Source: Maridesulfovibrio sp. (GTDB lineage Bacteria > Desulfobacterota > Desulfovibrionia > Desulfovibrionales > Desulfovibrionaceae). From it: a stretch of 64,000 nucleotides of DNA. Position numbers and translations under genes: made by a program. Below, piece by piece: positions 44,590-54,638 of this stretch (positions are counted from its first letter, which is position 1; the number at the start of each line of letters is the position of its first letter). The stretch spans positions 1,433,501-1,497,500 of the forward strand of contig NZ_OY781616.1 in the NCBI RefSeq assembly GCF_963677005.1, given 5' to 3'. Below the pieces are notes generated by a model. That model saw nothing but the letters and a program-made list of their open reading frames with translations, was not told the origin of the DNA and ran no database searches.

Positions 44590-46755
44590 TCAGTTCATTG
44601 AGACGGGCGCTTCCTCAGCCGGAAGTTTAATTACAAAACAGGAACCGCTTCCGGCATTGGAATGAACCTCGATTCGTCCTCGGTGCTGGTCGGTTATGAT
44701 GAAATACGATACCGAAAGTCCCAGCCCGGTCCCCTTTCCGGCATCCTTTGTGGTGTAAAAAGGTTCAAAAAGACGCCTGCGGGTCTCCCGATCCATTCCC
44801 GGACCGTTATCTTCAATCTCAACAACGACCCATTTCCTGTCTTTTTTAACCCGACAGATGAAACGCGGTTCTTCATCACAGAACGTTTTATCCATCATGG
44901 CCTCTGCACCGTTTCTAAGCAGGTTCAGAAAAACCTGCTGAATTTCATTTCGGTCGCAATAAACTTCCGGGACATCAGCCGCATACTCGCGCACTATATT
45001 TATTTTCTTGAAATCATAATTACGTTTGAAGTTAAAATCATTGGCTGTGAGTTCAATTGTACTGTCGAGCAGAGCGGAAACATCATGGAGCATAAATTTA
45101 TCTTCACTCTTCCGGCTGAAGCTGAGCATATTGGCAACTATTGCAGCCGCTCTGGTTCCGGCGCTGTGAATTCCGTCTATCATTTTCGGGATGTCCCTTT
45201 TTACCATGTACTCGCGGATTGCATTCAGAGAGATACCGCATTCCTCGGCAGCAGCCATGTTCTTATCCAGATCGCCGAAAATTCTTTTTTTCATATTCAG
45301 GGCATATCCCAGAACTCCGGCAAGGGGATTGTTGATCTCATGAGCCATACCTGCGGCAAGGCCGCCGACTGACATCATTTTCTCCGACTGGATCATCATC
45401 TGCTCCAGCCTTACCCGGTCCGTGACATCGTCAATTCTCAGCACGGCTCCCTCGACCCCGTTGGCAATAAGCGGATAGATGGTCATATCCTCATGCCGGG
45501 TCTCCCCTGTGGGGGTTCTCGTCTTCAGACAATCGGACTTCGCACTCCTGGTACGTATTGCTTCCCGGACGTTATCCAGCTCCAAGGTGAAACGGGGCAG
45601 CAGACTCTGCAGAGGTTTTCCCAAGGCCTCCTTGCGGGAAATGGAAGTGGCTTTTTCCGCCCCCATGTTCCACTGCGTCACCGTACAATTAGCATCCACT
45701 CCTATGAGGAGTGAAGGCATGGAATCTATGATATTGGACAACAGGTTTCTGGTTTTTGCCAATTCCGCTTCTGTCCTCTCCAGTTCATTTATGAAGCGGG
45801 CCTGCTGCATATTCTGGTAGGCTATTCCGGAAAGCTGGTTGGCAAGAGTGAATAAGACCTTGGAAATTCGCTCAAAACGCTCAAAAGGCATAGAAGTGAC
45901 TTCCATAAAAGCCTCGACCGCCTCATCCTCGTCGGCACCTATTTTACGGGCGTAAACCCGAATCTTTTCTTCATCCTGATTTTCATCACGGACCTGCCCC
46001 ATAAGCCAGTTGGCCACGTGATGTCCGCCCACGGATATTCCGGCTCCGGCATCCCATAGCCCACCGCTCATGCAATTCTGAATCGAAGGACCGTCCTTTT
46101 TCAGCTTTCCGAGTTTGGCATCCGATTTATAGCAATTCGCCAACCCAAGCTCGGTCTTTCTGATAATATCATTGCACAACCTGCAAAAATTACTGGGCCT
46201 GGTTATAGGACTTCCGTCCGGACGGGTAATCAATGAGCCGACACCGGTTGCTTCGGCAAACTCATCCTGTAAACGCTGAATATCGTCAAGATTGAACAAA
46301 TCTTCAAAACTGAACCCGGACGAATCTTCAATGGGTTTGGTAAGGGCTGTTATGCGCTTTTCCAGCGCTTCTTCAATGTTCTTCCTTGCCGTTATATTGC
46401 GGGCCACCCCCATGATACCTAACAACTCGCCGGAAACGTTCCTCACCGGAGTCTTTATGGTTTCCACAAGACGGCTTTCTCCGGTCCTGACCATGGTGAT
46501 CCATTCCTCATTGACTCGCGGACCATCGGCAGCCATTGCAAGTTTATCATTTTCACGAAAAGAGTCGGCAAGTGATTCTTCTATAAAGTCATAATCGGTC
46601 TTACCTATTATCTCCTCTTCCTTCACATCGAAAAAAGATTCGAATGCCTTATTGCACGATATATACACTCCATCCGGATCCTTGAGCCAGACAAGATCAG
46701 GAATGGCCTCTATAAGACAGCGAAAATAATCATCAGACAGCCTTGCTGTAAACAT
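44590..46755 (-). CDS. Histidine kinase with PAS and PocR sensor domains
   Basis: About 721 residues, without membrane helices. PAS at about 5-130 (IPDLVWLKDPDGVYISCNKA). A PocR-type ligand domain at about 150-330, with LQDEFAEATGVGSLITRPDG and several cysteines (FCRLC, NCYKS, NCMSGG). Second PAS at about 345-460. Kinase core: GMAHEINNPLAGVLGY, NEIQQVFLNLLRNG, DNGPGMD and GKGTGLGLSV. PocR in Salmonella answers to propanediol and related compounds, and similar domains sense hydrocarbons or glycerol derivatives. Its position beside the dihydroxyacetone kinase genes suggests it detects glycerol, propanediol or DHA and controls them. No response regulator is adjacent. Confidence 0.9.
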   Translation of the reverse strand: MFTARLSDDYFRCLIEAIPDLVWLKDPDGVYISCNKAFESFFDVKEEEIIGKTDYDFIEESLADSFRENDKLAMAADGPRVNEEWITMVRTGESRLVETIKTPVRNVSGELLGIMGVARNITARKNIEEALEKRITALTKPIEDSSGFSFEDLFNLDDIQRLQDEFAEATGVGSLITRPDGSPITRPSNFCRLCNDIIRKTELGLANCYKSDAKLGKLKKDGPSIQNCMSGGLWDAGAGISVGGHHVANWLMGQVRDENQDEEKIRVYARKIGADEDEAVEAFMEVTSMPFERFERISKVLFTLANQLSGIAYQNMQQARFINELERTEAELAKTRNLLSNIIDSMPSLLIGVDANCTVTQWNMGAEKATSISRKEALGKPLQSLLPRFTLELDNVREAIRTRSAKSDCLKTRTPTGETRHEDMTIYPLIANGVEGAVLRIDDVTDRVRLEQMMIQSEKMMSVGGLAAGMAHEINNPLAGVLGYALNMKKRIFGDLDKNMAAAEECGISLNAIREYMVKRDIPKMIDGIHSAGTRAAAIVANMLSFSRKSEDKFMLHDVSALLDSTIELTANDFNFKRNYDFKKINIVREYAADVPEVYCDRNEIQQVFLNLLRNGAEAMMDKTFCDEEPRFICRVKKDRKWVVVEIEDNGPGMDRETRRRLFEPFYTTKDAGKGTGLGLSVSYFIITDQHRGRIEVHSNAGSGSCFVIKLPAEEAPVSMN

Positions 46756-47194
46756 ATCCGATACTCCCCGACGAGAAAGGAGGCGACAAATGGCTGCAGC
46801 TTAATCTCACTTTACTACCGACCCGATTACCAGTTGCATTGTCCCAGCATCTCTCATCATGCAAATCTTCACCGACCCTGAACGAAGAGTCTCGTTCACC
46901 ACAACTCAATTCACATGGTATATCTGTCAATTCTATAGCTTTTACCCAATACATCAAAGACTGTCCATCCGAAAAAAAAGATTACACTTAACCGTTAATT
47001 CCGAGTCAGCACTCATAAAACTATCTGAATAAAAAATCACCAGCTGATTAACAAAAACGAAAAAGAATAGATTTTAAGCCGATTGCACCAACATAAAACA
47101 TACAAATATGTATTTTTGCATATTATAATTGATTTCCGGACCCAACAGCCAAATACAAATTCACATATACTTCTATAAGCAACCGAGGTGAATA
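46756..47194. other. Intergenic region between divergent kinase and chemoreceptor
   Basis: I see no gene, repeat or clear hairpin here. It must hold both promoters. Confidence 0.55.
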
Positions 47195-49942
47195 GTGCTT
47201 AATGTGAAAAATCTACCCATGAAGCCGAAATTGATCATAATCATGCTCATTCTTGGGCTCATACCTCTGAGTATTGTCGGCTGGCTGTCACTTGAAAAAG
47301 CAGAAACAGCCCTTACAGCCAAAACGTACTCGCAACTTGAAAGCATTCGGGACATAAAAAAAGATGGTCTTGAATTCTTTTTCAATACAATTCACGACCA
47401 GATTCAGACTTTTTCCGAAGACCGTATGATTATTGATGCGATGAGGGATTTTGATTCCGCGTTTCAGCAATTCCGAGCCGACAACAACTTCAATTCGGAA
47501 GATGTTGCCCGGATGAAAAAAGAGCTTGGCTCATACTATACCGGCGATTTTACGGCCGAGTATAAAAAACAGCATCACGGCAAGTCTCCGAACGCCATGG
47601 AGCTTCTTGCAGCGCTGGACGCTGACTCCATTGCCCTCCAGTATCAATACATAAAAGCCAACAGGAACAAGCTCGGCTCCAAACACCTGCTTGACGCTGC
47701 AGACGACCCTTCATCATACAGCAGCCTACATGCAAAATATCACCCCACGATCAGAAATTTTCTCGAAAAATTCGGTTATTACGACATTTTTCTGGTTGAC
47801 GCCAAAAGCGGTGATATTGTGTACACGGTTTTCAAGGAACTGGACTTCACAACATCACTCAAAAACGGCGCGTACAGCGACACCAATCTTGGCAAGGCTT
47901 TCCGCAAGGCATGCCAGGCTCCGAAAGGAGACTATGTTTGTCTCACTGATTTCAAACCGTACACTCCTTCATACGAAGCTCCGGCCAGCTTCATCTCATC
48001 TCCGATTTATGATGGCGATGAACTGGTCGGCGTAGCTGTCTTCCAGATTCCGCTGGACCGGATAACAGCTGTAATGTCCAACCGCGCAGGTCTCGGCAAA
48101 ACAGGCGAATCCTATCTTGTGGGCTCCGACAAACTCATGCGCTCGGATTCTTTCCTGACGCCGGACACCCATAGCGTGCGGGCATCATTTGAAAACCCGG
48201 ACAAGGGCTCCGTGGATACCGAGGCTGTCCGCAACTCTCTGGCAGGCAAAACCGGAATCGGGGTAATCAAAGATTACAACGGAAATCTGGTGCTTTCCGC
48301 ATACACTCCGATACATATAGGGGAAAAAACATGGGCCCTGCTGGTTGAAATGAACGAATCGGAAGTTCTGCAGCCGGTAATATCGCTGCGCAATTCAGTC
48401 ATAACAGCAGGCGCAGTCTCAGCTCTGGTCATCGTTGTTCTCGCGCTTCTGGTGGCAATATCCCTGACCTCACCGCTTAAAAAAACGGTCACATTTGCCA
48501 AGGCCATTGCGGAAGGAGATCTGGACCGAAAACTTGATGTGGTCCAGAAAGACGAAATAGGCATACTGGCCGATGCCATGCGCCAGATACCGCAGAATAT
48601 AGGACTTTTCACCAACGAAGTGGCTGAAACCTGCAGACATATTCAGGAAGGGAACCTGCGCAAAACGGGAGATACTTCCAAGTTCAACGGCGCATATGCC
48701 CAGATGCTGGCCCATATCAACACGCTGGCGGAGACCCTGCTGAGCTTTTTTGATGCCATTCCGATGCCCCTTATGAGCGTTGACAATGATCTGAACATAC
48801 TCTTCATGAACAAGGCCGGCGCAAAGGCGGGGGGAAAATCCGTGCAGCAGGTTCAGGGAACCAAATGTTTTGACCATTTCAAGACTAATGACTGCAAAAC
48901 ACCTAATTGCGCCTGCACCAGATCCATGCAGACAAAAGAGATGTCGCACTCGGAAACACATGCCTCTCCGGCAGATTCCGAACTTGAAATCAAGTATATT
49001 GCTGTTCCCATTGTTAACGAAGACAGCCGCGCCATCGGCGCCTTCGAGGTGGTTGTAGACCAAACCGATATAGTAAATGCCAGAAAGAGAATGACCGCAG
49101 TTGCGGATCAGGCGGCCCTGATATCGCAAAGCCTGTCTTCGGCCACGGAGGAGTTATCGGCACAGGTTGAGGAATCAAGCCAGGGAGCGGCTGAACAAAG
49201 CAATATGACCACCGAAACAGCTGCCGCGATGGAAGAAATGAACGCCACGGTTCTGGAGGTTGCCAGAAATGCTGAAGAAGCTTTTGAAACTGCCGACAGC
49301 AGCCGCAGATGCTCCGATGAGGGAATGGAAATAATGGATGAGATGATAGCATCAACAGGACTGGTCCATTCTATGACGGATGGTCTCAAAGAAGGCATGT
49401 CGAAACTGGGAGTTCATGTCGACTCAATAGGCAACGTAATCAATGTGATCAACGATATTGCGGACCAGACCAACCTGCTGGCCCTCAACGCAGCCATTGA
49501 AGCAGCGAGAGCAGGCGAGGCGGGACGTGGATTTGCGGTAGTTGCGGACGAAGTCCGGAAACTGGCGGAAAAAACAATGCTTGCCACCAAAGAAGTAAGT
49601 GACGTCATAGTCGCAATTCAGGACGGCGCACGCAGAAATATCGCGGAAACCGATACGGCTGCGCAAGAAGTCTACAAAAGCTCTTCACTCGTGAAAAAAG
49701 CCTCTTCTTCACTGAATAGAATTCTTGATATGGCAACAGAAACGACCGATCAGGTCCGTGCAATTGCAACAGCGGCAGAACAGCAGTCCGCGGCATCCGA
49801 CCAGATTGCAAGATCCACCGGAGAAATAAACCGCATTGCTTCGGAAACATCGGAGTCAATGTCACAGTCATCAGCAGCGCTTTCCGAAATAGCCCAGTTG
49901 GCGAGTGAACTAAACGGCTTGATTGATCAACTTCATGATTGA
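47195..49942 (+). CDS. Methyl-accepting chemotaxis protein with dCACHE, HAMP and PAS domains
   Basis: About 915 residues. TM1 at about 10-25; a large periplasmic dCACHE region to about 395; TM2 about 402-425 ([20 protein letters not shown]); HAMP with [24 protein letters not shown] domain at about 515-630 ([20 protein letters not shown]) carries a run of cysteines ([20 protein letters not shown]), as in PAS domains that bind small ligands or metals. The MCP signalling tip follows ([20 protein letters not shown]). The GTG start at 47195 has GAGGTG 5 bases upstream. It may sense both outer and inner signals. Confidence 0.92.
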   Translation: MLNVKNLPMKPKLIIIMLILGLIPLSIVGWLSLEKAETALTAKTYSQLESIRDIKKDGLEFFFNTIHDQIQTFSEDRMIIDAMRDFDSAFQQFRADNNFNSEDVARMKKELGSYYTGDFTAEYKKQHHGKSPNAMELLAALDADSIALQYQYIKANRNKLGSKHLLDAADDPSSYSSLHAKYHPTIRNFLEKFGYYDIFLVDAKSGDIVYTVFKELDFTTSLKNGAYSDTNLGKAFRKACQAPKGDYVCLTDFKPYTPSYEAPASFISSPIYDGDELVGVAVFQIPLDRITAVMSNRAGLGKTGESYLVGSDKLMRSDSFLTPDTHSVRASFENPDKGSVDTEAVRNSLAGKTGIGVIKDYNGNLVLSAYTPIHIGEKTWALLVEMNESEVLQPVISLRNSVITAGAVSALVIVVLALLVAISLTSPLKKTVTFAKAIAEGDLDRKLDVVQKDEIGILADAMRQIPQNIGLFTNEVAETCRHIQEGNLRKTGDTSKFNGAYAQMLAHINTLAETLLSFFDAIPMPLMSVDNDLNILFMNKAGAKAGGKSVQQVQGTKCFDHFKTNDCKTPNCACTRSMQTKEMSHSETHASPADSELEIKYIAVPIVNEDSRAIGAFEVVVDQTDIVNARKRMTAVADQAALISQSLSSATEELSAQVEESSQGAAEQSNMTTETAAAMEEMNATVLEVARNAEEAFETADSSRRCSDEGMEIMDEMIASTGLVHSMTDGLKEGMSKLGVHVDSIGNVINVINDIADQTNLLALNAAIEAARAGEAGRGFAVVADEVRKLAEKTMLATKEVSDVIVAIQDGARRNIAETDTAAQEVYKSSSLVKKASSSLNRILDMATETTDQVRAIATAAEQQSAASDQIARSTGEINRIASETSESMSQSSAALSEIAQLASELNGLIDQLHD

Positions 49943-50026
49943 TCTGCATTAGTGGACGCCACAAAATAAAAAATATGCGGCAAGATTATTCCTGACCTTT
50001 CGAGACTACCTGAACAACATAAGAAT

Positions 50027-50057
50027 AGGCCCCTATCCGAGGATAGAGGCCTTTTTT
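50027..50057 (+). terminator. Terminator after chemoreceptor gene
   Basis: Stem AGGCC-C-CTATCC with GGATAG-A-GGCCT around a GA turn, then TTTTTT. Confidence 0.85.
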
Positions 50058-50124
50058 AATCTCTTGCCCGGGACCGCGGGGAGGAGGCGGCCCCGGACAA
50101 TATGGGAAGGAAGGAATGAAGTGG

Positions 50125-51381
50125 CTAGATCCCCGGAACCGGGAACCTTGAACAGAAAGCTTCTATCTCCGCTTTGGTGGAGGCGGCCAGAGATTTATCA
50201 TCCGGATTGCCGAGGATACGGAGCATCCAATCGGCCAGCCTGACCATATCTTTCTCTTTCATACCGCGCGTAGTGGCCGCAGGTGTTCCGATCCTTATCC
50301 CGCTCGGCTTGAGCGGCGGATTTGGATCATCGGGAATTATCTGTTTGTTGGTAGTGATGGAGACACTGTCGAGCAGTTCCTCGGCGATTTTACCGTTAAT
50401 TCCGAAGCTCTTCTCAGTATCCAAAACCATCATGTGGTTGTCGGTGCCGCCGGTGACAAGTGAGGCACCGTTCTTTACCAGCTCATCTGCGAGGGTCGAA
50501 GCGTTGAGCAGGACCTGTCTGCCGTACTCCTTGAATTCAGGCTCGGCAGCTTTCTTCAACGTCACTGCTATACCGGCTATGGTATTCATGTGCGGTCCGC
50601 CCTGCAGTCCGGGAAAGACAGCCTTGTCTATCCGGGCTGCAAACTCTTTCCGGCACAGAATCATACCGCCGCGCGGTCCGCGAAGAGACTTATGCGATGT
50701 GGTGGTAACAACGTCAAAACCGAAATCAAAAGGATTGCGGAGAACGTCCGCGGCAACAAGACCCCCGTAATGGGAAGCATCGGTCATGGTTATGGCGCCG
50801 ACCTCGTCGGCAATTTTCTTGAAACGGGAGTAATCCAGATCGCGAGGATAGGAAGTGTAACCGCAAAGAATCATCTTCGGCTTTTCAGCCAAAGAGATTC
50901 TGCGCAGCTCATCAAAATCTATCGCGCCGTCGGTGGGGTCTGTTTTGTAGCGAATGAAATTGAACAGCTTGCCCATGAATGAAACGGGAGCACCATGGGT
51001 AAGGTGACCGCCATGAGAGAGGTCCATGGCGAGAATTGTATCACCCGGTTCCAGCAGGCCGAGATAAACAGCCTGGTTCATAGGAGAACCGGACAGGGGC
51101 TGAACATTTGCATGCTCGCAGCGGAAAAGACTCTTCGCACGTTCACGTGCGATGTCCTCTATGGTGTCGGTAAATTCCTGTCCGCCATAGTAACGCCTGC
51201 CGGGATAACCTTCGGAATATTTGTTTGTAAAGACGCTCCCCAAAGTACAGAGCACTTCAGGGTAGGTGTAGTTTTCGGAAGGGATAAGTTCAATACCTGC
51301 CTTCTGACGAGCTTCCTCGCCGGAAAGGGCATTAAAAACATCCTGATCATTTTTCTGGAGAAGTTCTCGATATTGCTGCAT
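50125..51381 (-). CDS. glyA: Serine hydroxymethyltransferase (divergent form)
   Basis: About 418 residues, PLP-dependent fold-type I. Makes glycine and methylene-THF from serine. Key parts: ELIPSENYTYPEVL, MDLSHGGHLTHG, and the PLP Lys in TTTSHKSLRGPRGGM. Usual bacterial GlyA has DMAHFAGLV and TTTTHKTLRGPRGG; here they read DASHYGGLVA and TTTSHKSLRGPRGG, so this could be a second, specialised copy. ATG at 51379-51381 follows AAAGGAG; an in-frame start 7 codons upstream is less likely. It is adjacent to an AlaX-type editing gene. The 200-base leader contains hairpins. Confidence 0.92.
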   Translation of the reverse strand: MQQYRELLQKNDQDVFNALSGEEARQKAGIELIPSENYTYPEVLCTLGSVFTNKYSEGYPGRRYYGGQEFTDTIEDIARERAKSLFRCEHANVQPLSGSPMNQAVYLGLLEPGDTILAMDLSHGGHLTHGAPVSFMGKLFNFIRYKTDPTDGAIDFDELRRISLAEKPKMILCGYTSYPRDLDYSRFKKIADEVGAITMTDASHYGGLVAADVLRNPFDFGFDVVTTTSHKSLRGPRGGMILCRKEFAARIDKAVFPGLQGGPHMNTIAGIAVTLKKAAEPEFKEYGRQVLLNASTLADELVKNGASLVTGGTDNHMMVLDTEKSFGINGKIAEELLDSVSITTNKQIIPDDPNPPLKPSGIRIGTPAATTRGMKEKDMVRLADWMLRILGNPDDKSLAASTKAEIEAFCSRFPVPGI

Positions 51382-51396
51382 GGGCACTCCTTTAGA

Positions 51397-51441
51397 TTGC
51401 ACCTCTTTTCAGAGGAAAGGATACACGTCCGGAAAGGACGA
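51397..51441 (-). promoter_or_regulatory. glyA leader hairpins
   Basis: Two stems lie before glyA: CCTCT/AGAGG with loop TTTC (51402-51415) and CGTCC/GGACG with loop GGAAA (51426-51440). No known glycine or THF riboswitch consensus was recognised. Confidence 0.35.
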
Positions 51442-51596
51442 GGCCCAGGCGAGCGGCTGGATAATAAGTTCCGTGTTTCCCTGTAGTTAATTCTACATCA
51501 CATCGCCAGTAGCACGGAACACGTATTCAAAAAGCTGTTCTTTAGTTAACAACAGATCATAGGGCTGTAAACATATTTCTGCAGCCCCCTTTCAAT

Positions 51597-52034
51597 TCAG
51601 GCCAGTATAAGTTTGTAGCGGATACGCAGAACATTGTCTTCAAAACTGCTGGAAACAATTTTGAACTCACCGATTTCACTTGAATTTTCCACATGCTCAC
51701 CGATACACGGGCAGGCATCAAAATCACCTATTCTGATAACCCTGACACTAGTAACCCCTTCGGGAAGTCTGGAGAGGTTAAACAGTCTCTCCGCTTCTTC
51801 GAGACTGACTGTCTGCTCAGTAACCGCAACCCCGGAAGAAATAACCTCGTTCACAGAACGTTCAATATCCTTCACCTCGTCATCAGTAATGGCCCGGTCA
51901 AAAAGATAATCACACTTGGATTTCTTTTTATTTATATGCGCGCTGAAGCATCTTCCGCAATTGAACTTGCGGACCATAGCCTGATTGAGAATATGCTCTG
52001 CCGAATGCATCCTCGGCTGATAATCCTTTGCCAT
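51597..52034 (-). CDS. AlaX-like alanyl-tRNA editing domain protein
   Basis: About 145 residues. The metal-site motifs of the AlaRS/ThrRS editing fold are both visible: HSAEH near residue 10 and CPCIGEH in the second half. AlaX proteins remove serine or glycine from mis-charged tRNA-Ala in trans. ATG at 52032-52034 follows AGGGG; a longer frame to 52172 is not homologous. It lies upstream of glyA on the same strand, 215 bases away, a sensible place because serine and glycine are the mis-charging amino acids. Confidence 0.85.
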   Translation of the reverse strand: MAKDYQPRMHSAEHILNQAMVRKFNCGRCFSAHINKKKSKCDYLFDRAITDDEVKDIERSVNEVISSGVAVTEQTVSLEEAERLFNLSRLPEGVTSVRVIRIGDFDACPCIGEHVENSSEIGEFKIVSSSFEDNVLRIRYKLILA

Positions 52035-52134
52035 TGTATACGCCCCTTTTATAGTCTCAACGGAGAAACTGATTAAACAGTAGTGAACAAATAATACCTT
52101 TCGAACCGTAAGACAACGTTGAATATTGCCAAAT

Positions 52135-52167
52135 AAAAAACGCGGATGCCTTCCGGCTGTCCGCGTT
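52135..52167 (-). terminator. Terminator of surface-sorted protein gene
   Basis: Stem AACGCGGA / TCCGCGTT followed on the minus strand by TTTTTT, 50 bases after the stop codon. Confidence 0.88.
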
Positions 52168-52216
52168 ATCAATTCTTTCAGTATAGAACCAGTCAGGATG
52201 ACCAGCGAAATACCGC

Positions 52217-52804
52217 CTAGCTTGAAAATCTGCGTCTTACAAAACCGACAACCCCAAGCCCTCCAAGCATCATCAACCCTGCTCCGGGAATGGGAGTCGG
52301 GGCGGTTTCGGATATACTGGTTACGGTAACTCCGTCCAGCACAACCTTGGAAAAACCATAGTTGGAGTTATAAGCAAATTCATTCAGAGTAGAGATACTG
52401 GAACCAACGGTGAGGCTGGCAAGATCGGAAGTCCAGTTCTGAAATTCAATAGTTGAATCATCCCCGCTTGTACGGGAATAAAACCCTTCCCAATAAGTCT
52501 GCAGATAGTTATCACTTTGCGTATTCATGCCGCTTAGAACTCCTGAATACAAGGAAGAGTAAATTGTCCCATACTTATCCTGTGTACCCCATGAAGCCGT
52601 AACGGAACCGGTCTGATCAGTATCAATCTTGACCACGTAGCTTAAAGTATCACCGATGGAAATACCAGCCGCACTCACCAGGCCTCCTCCATCCTCAACG
52701 GACCCGACAGTTCCGGACAAGGTCAGATAATATGACGAAGCGTTCGCCATACCTGGAACAACCAAAATAAAAAGCAGTATAAATGCAGCAAATATATTTC
52801 TCAT
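52217..52804 (-). CDS. Secreted protein with PEP-CTERM-like sorting tail
   Basis: About 195 residues. Signal peptide at 1-22 (IFAAFILLFILVVPGMANAS). Mature part is beta-rich and Ser/Thr/Gly-rich (LTLSGTVGSVEDGGGLVSAA), with no family I can name. C-terminus PTPIPGAGLMMLGGLGVVG then FVRRRFSS: a short motif, one membrane helix and a basic end, which is the exosortase (PEP-CTERM) tail form found in Desulfovibrionales. It should be released to the cell surface by an exosortase encoded elsewhere. Confidence 0.82.
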   Translation of the reverse strand: MRNIFAAFILLFILVVPGMANASSYYLTLSGTVGSVEDGGGLVSAAGISIGDTLSYVVKIDTDQTGSVTASWGTQDKYGTIYSSLYSGVLSGMNTQSDNYLQTYWEGFYSRTSGDDSTIEFQNWTSDLASLTVGSSISTLNEFAYNSNYGFSKVVLDGVTVTSISETAPTPIPGAGLMMLGGLGVVGFVRRRFSS

Positions 52805-53329
52805 TACCGTCTCCCCAGACTAAGAACATTTTCTGTCATTAAAAAAATAAGCCCTCGCACCATAGGCGTCAAGGATAACTTCTCCAATGTCTGTAAATAA
52901 GACGTGGTTGTTCGGATGCAGAAAACAACACACCATCAGGTACACCGGACAAAATTGCCTAAACCATATCAACCGCCAATTAATGCAACCTTGGCGCCAA
53001 AAAACTCATAAACATAAAACACGGATAGATAAGAATTGTTCGCCCTGACAACAGAACCAATAAGTCACATTTTCGTCTTCAAATCCGACAGGAGGTATAA
53101 TGTACTTCTCATTATAATTCAGAGAAACAGCCTATGAAATCTTAAATTCGGTCTATTTTTGCTTGAGTTGCCACATCAACTAAATTTCCGTCTTCGATTG
53201 CCCGTTTCCGGGTAATTGATCATCCGAAACAAAAGACACAACTATTACCACCTGAAAATATCCTTCAAGTTCACACCGTTAAATAACCATGAAATCTGAA
53301 AATATGTAACAAGCCTGAATCGTAACAGT
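52805..53329. other. Intergenic region
   Basis: No gene was found in 525 bases. The DNA is AT-rich. A ribosome-site-like GACAGGAGGTATA before a five-codon frame at 53100 is taken as chance. Confidence 0.55.
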
Positions 53330-54307
53330 TTATTTCCCAGATTCACTGGTAATTGTAAATAATGGCACATCAACTTTCAAAGGTACAGGTTGCTTCTTGC
53401 TCAACAAATCCATACATTCATAACAAAGTTCGCCAATTTTAAAAAAATCAAATCCAACGATTGCATTTAACAAATTATCTTCGACAAGTTTTTTCATCTC
53501 ATCTGTAGCCTCCCCTGTTGCACAGGCTATAAACACCCTTTCATCAGGCAGAATAGTATTATGTTCTTCCATAATTCTTCTATACCCAGAGGCATCTAAT
53601 ATGGGCCAGTGTCCAACAGCAATAAAAACATCCGGTTTAATCTGGTTAACAATCTTATCTAGTATAGCTAAAGTTCTATCAACACAATCTCCGGAATTAA
53701 TAGGACTAAACACCGATTCAGTCCAACCATTTTCACCTTCAAGCCGCTTATCCCCAGGAAATGATGAATTACAACTTAGCTCCATTCTCACCCCGCTAAC
53801 TCTTTGCAGTAAATTAGGATCATTTCGATCAGTCATTATACATACAGTTCCACCGTTTGGGTAACTTTTTTGAGCAATAGCCGCCAAGCTTCGCCCTATA
53901 GACACATTATTAGGCCCAATATATACCATTTCTGCTTCTATATCAGCTAAACTAAAAGGAGAATCAAATGTTATAATTGGCACTCTAGACTTATACCAAT
54001 TAATAATTTTAGCTAATGATTTTGAATTAACAACAGACACAGCAACAGCATGCAAACGAAACCTTCGTATAGCTCTAAGAAGAGCTTTAGACTGACTTCG
54101 AGGATGGGCAGCACCTTCACTACTAATATTTATACAAGAATCACCATTACGTTTAGCAAATTTATTGCATCCATCGACAACAGATTTAAAATTATAATCG
54201 TCTCTACTTTTACCAAGTATAGCAAAAACATTTCCCTCGGCATAACATATTGCAGGGCTATAAGATAAAAGCAGCATAAAGAAAATCACAAAAAGCATCT
54301 TCAACAT
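53330..54307 (-). CDS. Periplasmic sugar-binding-like protein
   Basis: About 325 residues with a signal peptide (MLFVIFFMLLLSYSPAICYA). The mature part is the periplasmic-binding fold type I (as in LacI/RbsB): VFAILGKSRDDYNFKSVVDG, then SRVPIITFDSPF, VYIGPNNVSIGRSLAAIAQK and NAIVGFDFFKIGELCYECMD. There are no permease or ATPase genes near it, so it may serve a receptor or sensor instead of an importer. AT-rich compared with the window. ATG follows GAGGTAAGT. Divergent from the next binding-protein gene. Confidence 0.8.
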   Translation of the reverse strand: MLKMLFVIFFMLLLSYSPAICYAEGNVFAILGKSRDDYNFKSVVDGCNKFAKRNGDSCINISSEGAAHPRSQSKALLRAIRRFRLHAVAVSVVNSKSLAKIINWYKSRVPIITFDSPFSLADIEAEMVYIGPNNVSIGRSLAAIAQKSYPNGGTVCIMTDRNDPNLLQRVSGVRMELSCNSSFPGDKRLEGENGWTESVFSPINSGDCVDRTLAILDKIVNQIKPDVFIAVGHWPILDASGYRRIMEEHNTILPDERVFIACATGEATDEMKKLVEDNLLNAIVGFDFFKIGELCYECMDLLSKKQPVPLKVDVPLFTITSESGK

Positions 54308-54638
54308 ACTTACCTCACAGACATTATTTATCTATATTTATGCCATTAAATTTCTACTCGGCTCAACCATAAAAGTCTTCTAAAAAACATACATATATAT
54401 TCACAAATAAAACAGAATGGTCTTGTTTGCTACGAATTTGAGCACGATGTGCAGTTAATTATTTGAAACGATTCTGTGGATCGAGTGGGGAATTGTTTTT
54501 TGTGCACTATTTTATATTCGGTTGATCCAAAAAAGCAGGGATAAAGTATAGAAAAAAGAAAACGATTTGACAACATACTATTATTTAGGACTAAATACAG
54601 CTAGAAATAAACAAATATGACTCTGATCTGTTAAACAT
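54308..54638. other. Intergenic region between divergent AT-rich genes
   Basis: AT-rich; no gene or clear repeat seen. It holds both promoters. Confidence 0.5.

Noticed and set aside
46785-46805. GGAGG followed by ATG and three codons before TAA, on the plus strand
   Set aside because: It lies just outside the histidine-kinase start on the opposite strand; chance match.
51382-51596. A glycine or THF riboswitch upstream of glyA
   Set aside because: Hairpins exist but the conserved aptamer bases are not there.
53095-53120. Strong GGAGG-like site followed by a five-codon frame
   Set aside because: No gene follows on that strand, so a leader peptide makes no sense.
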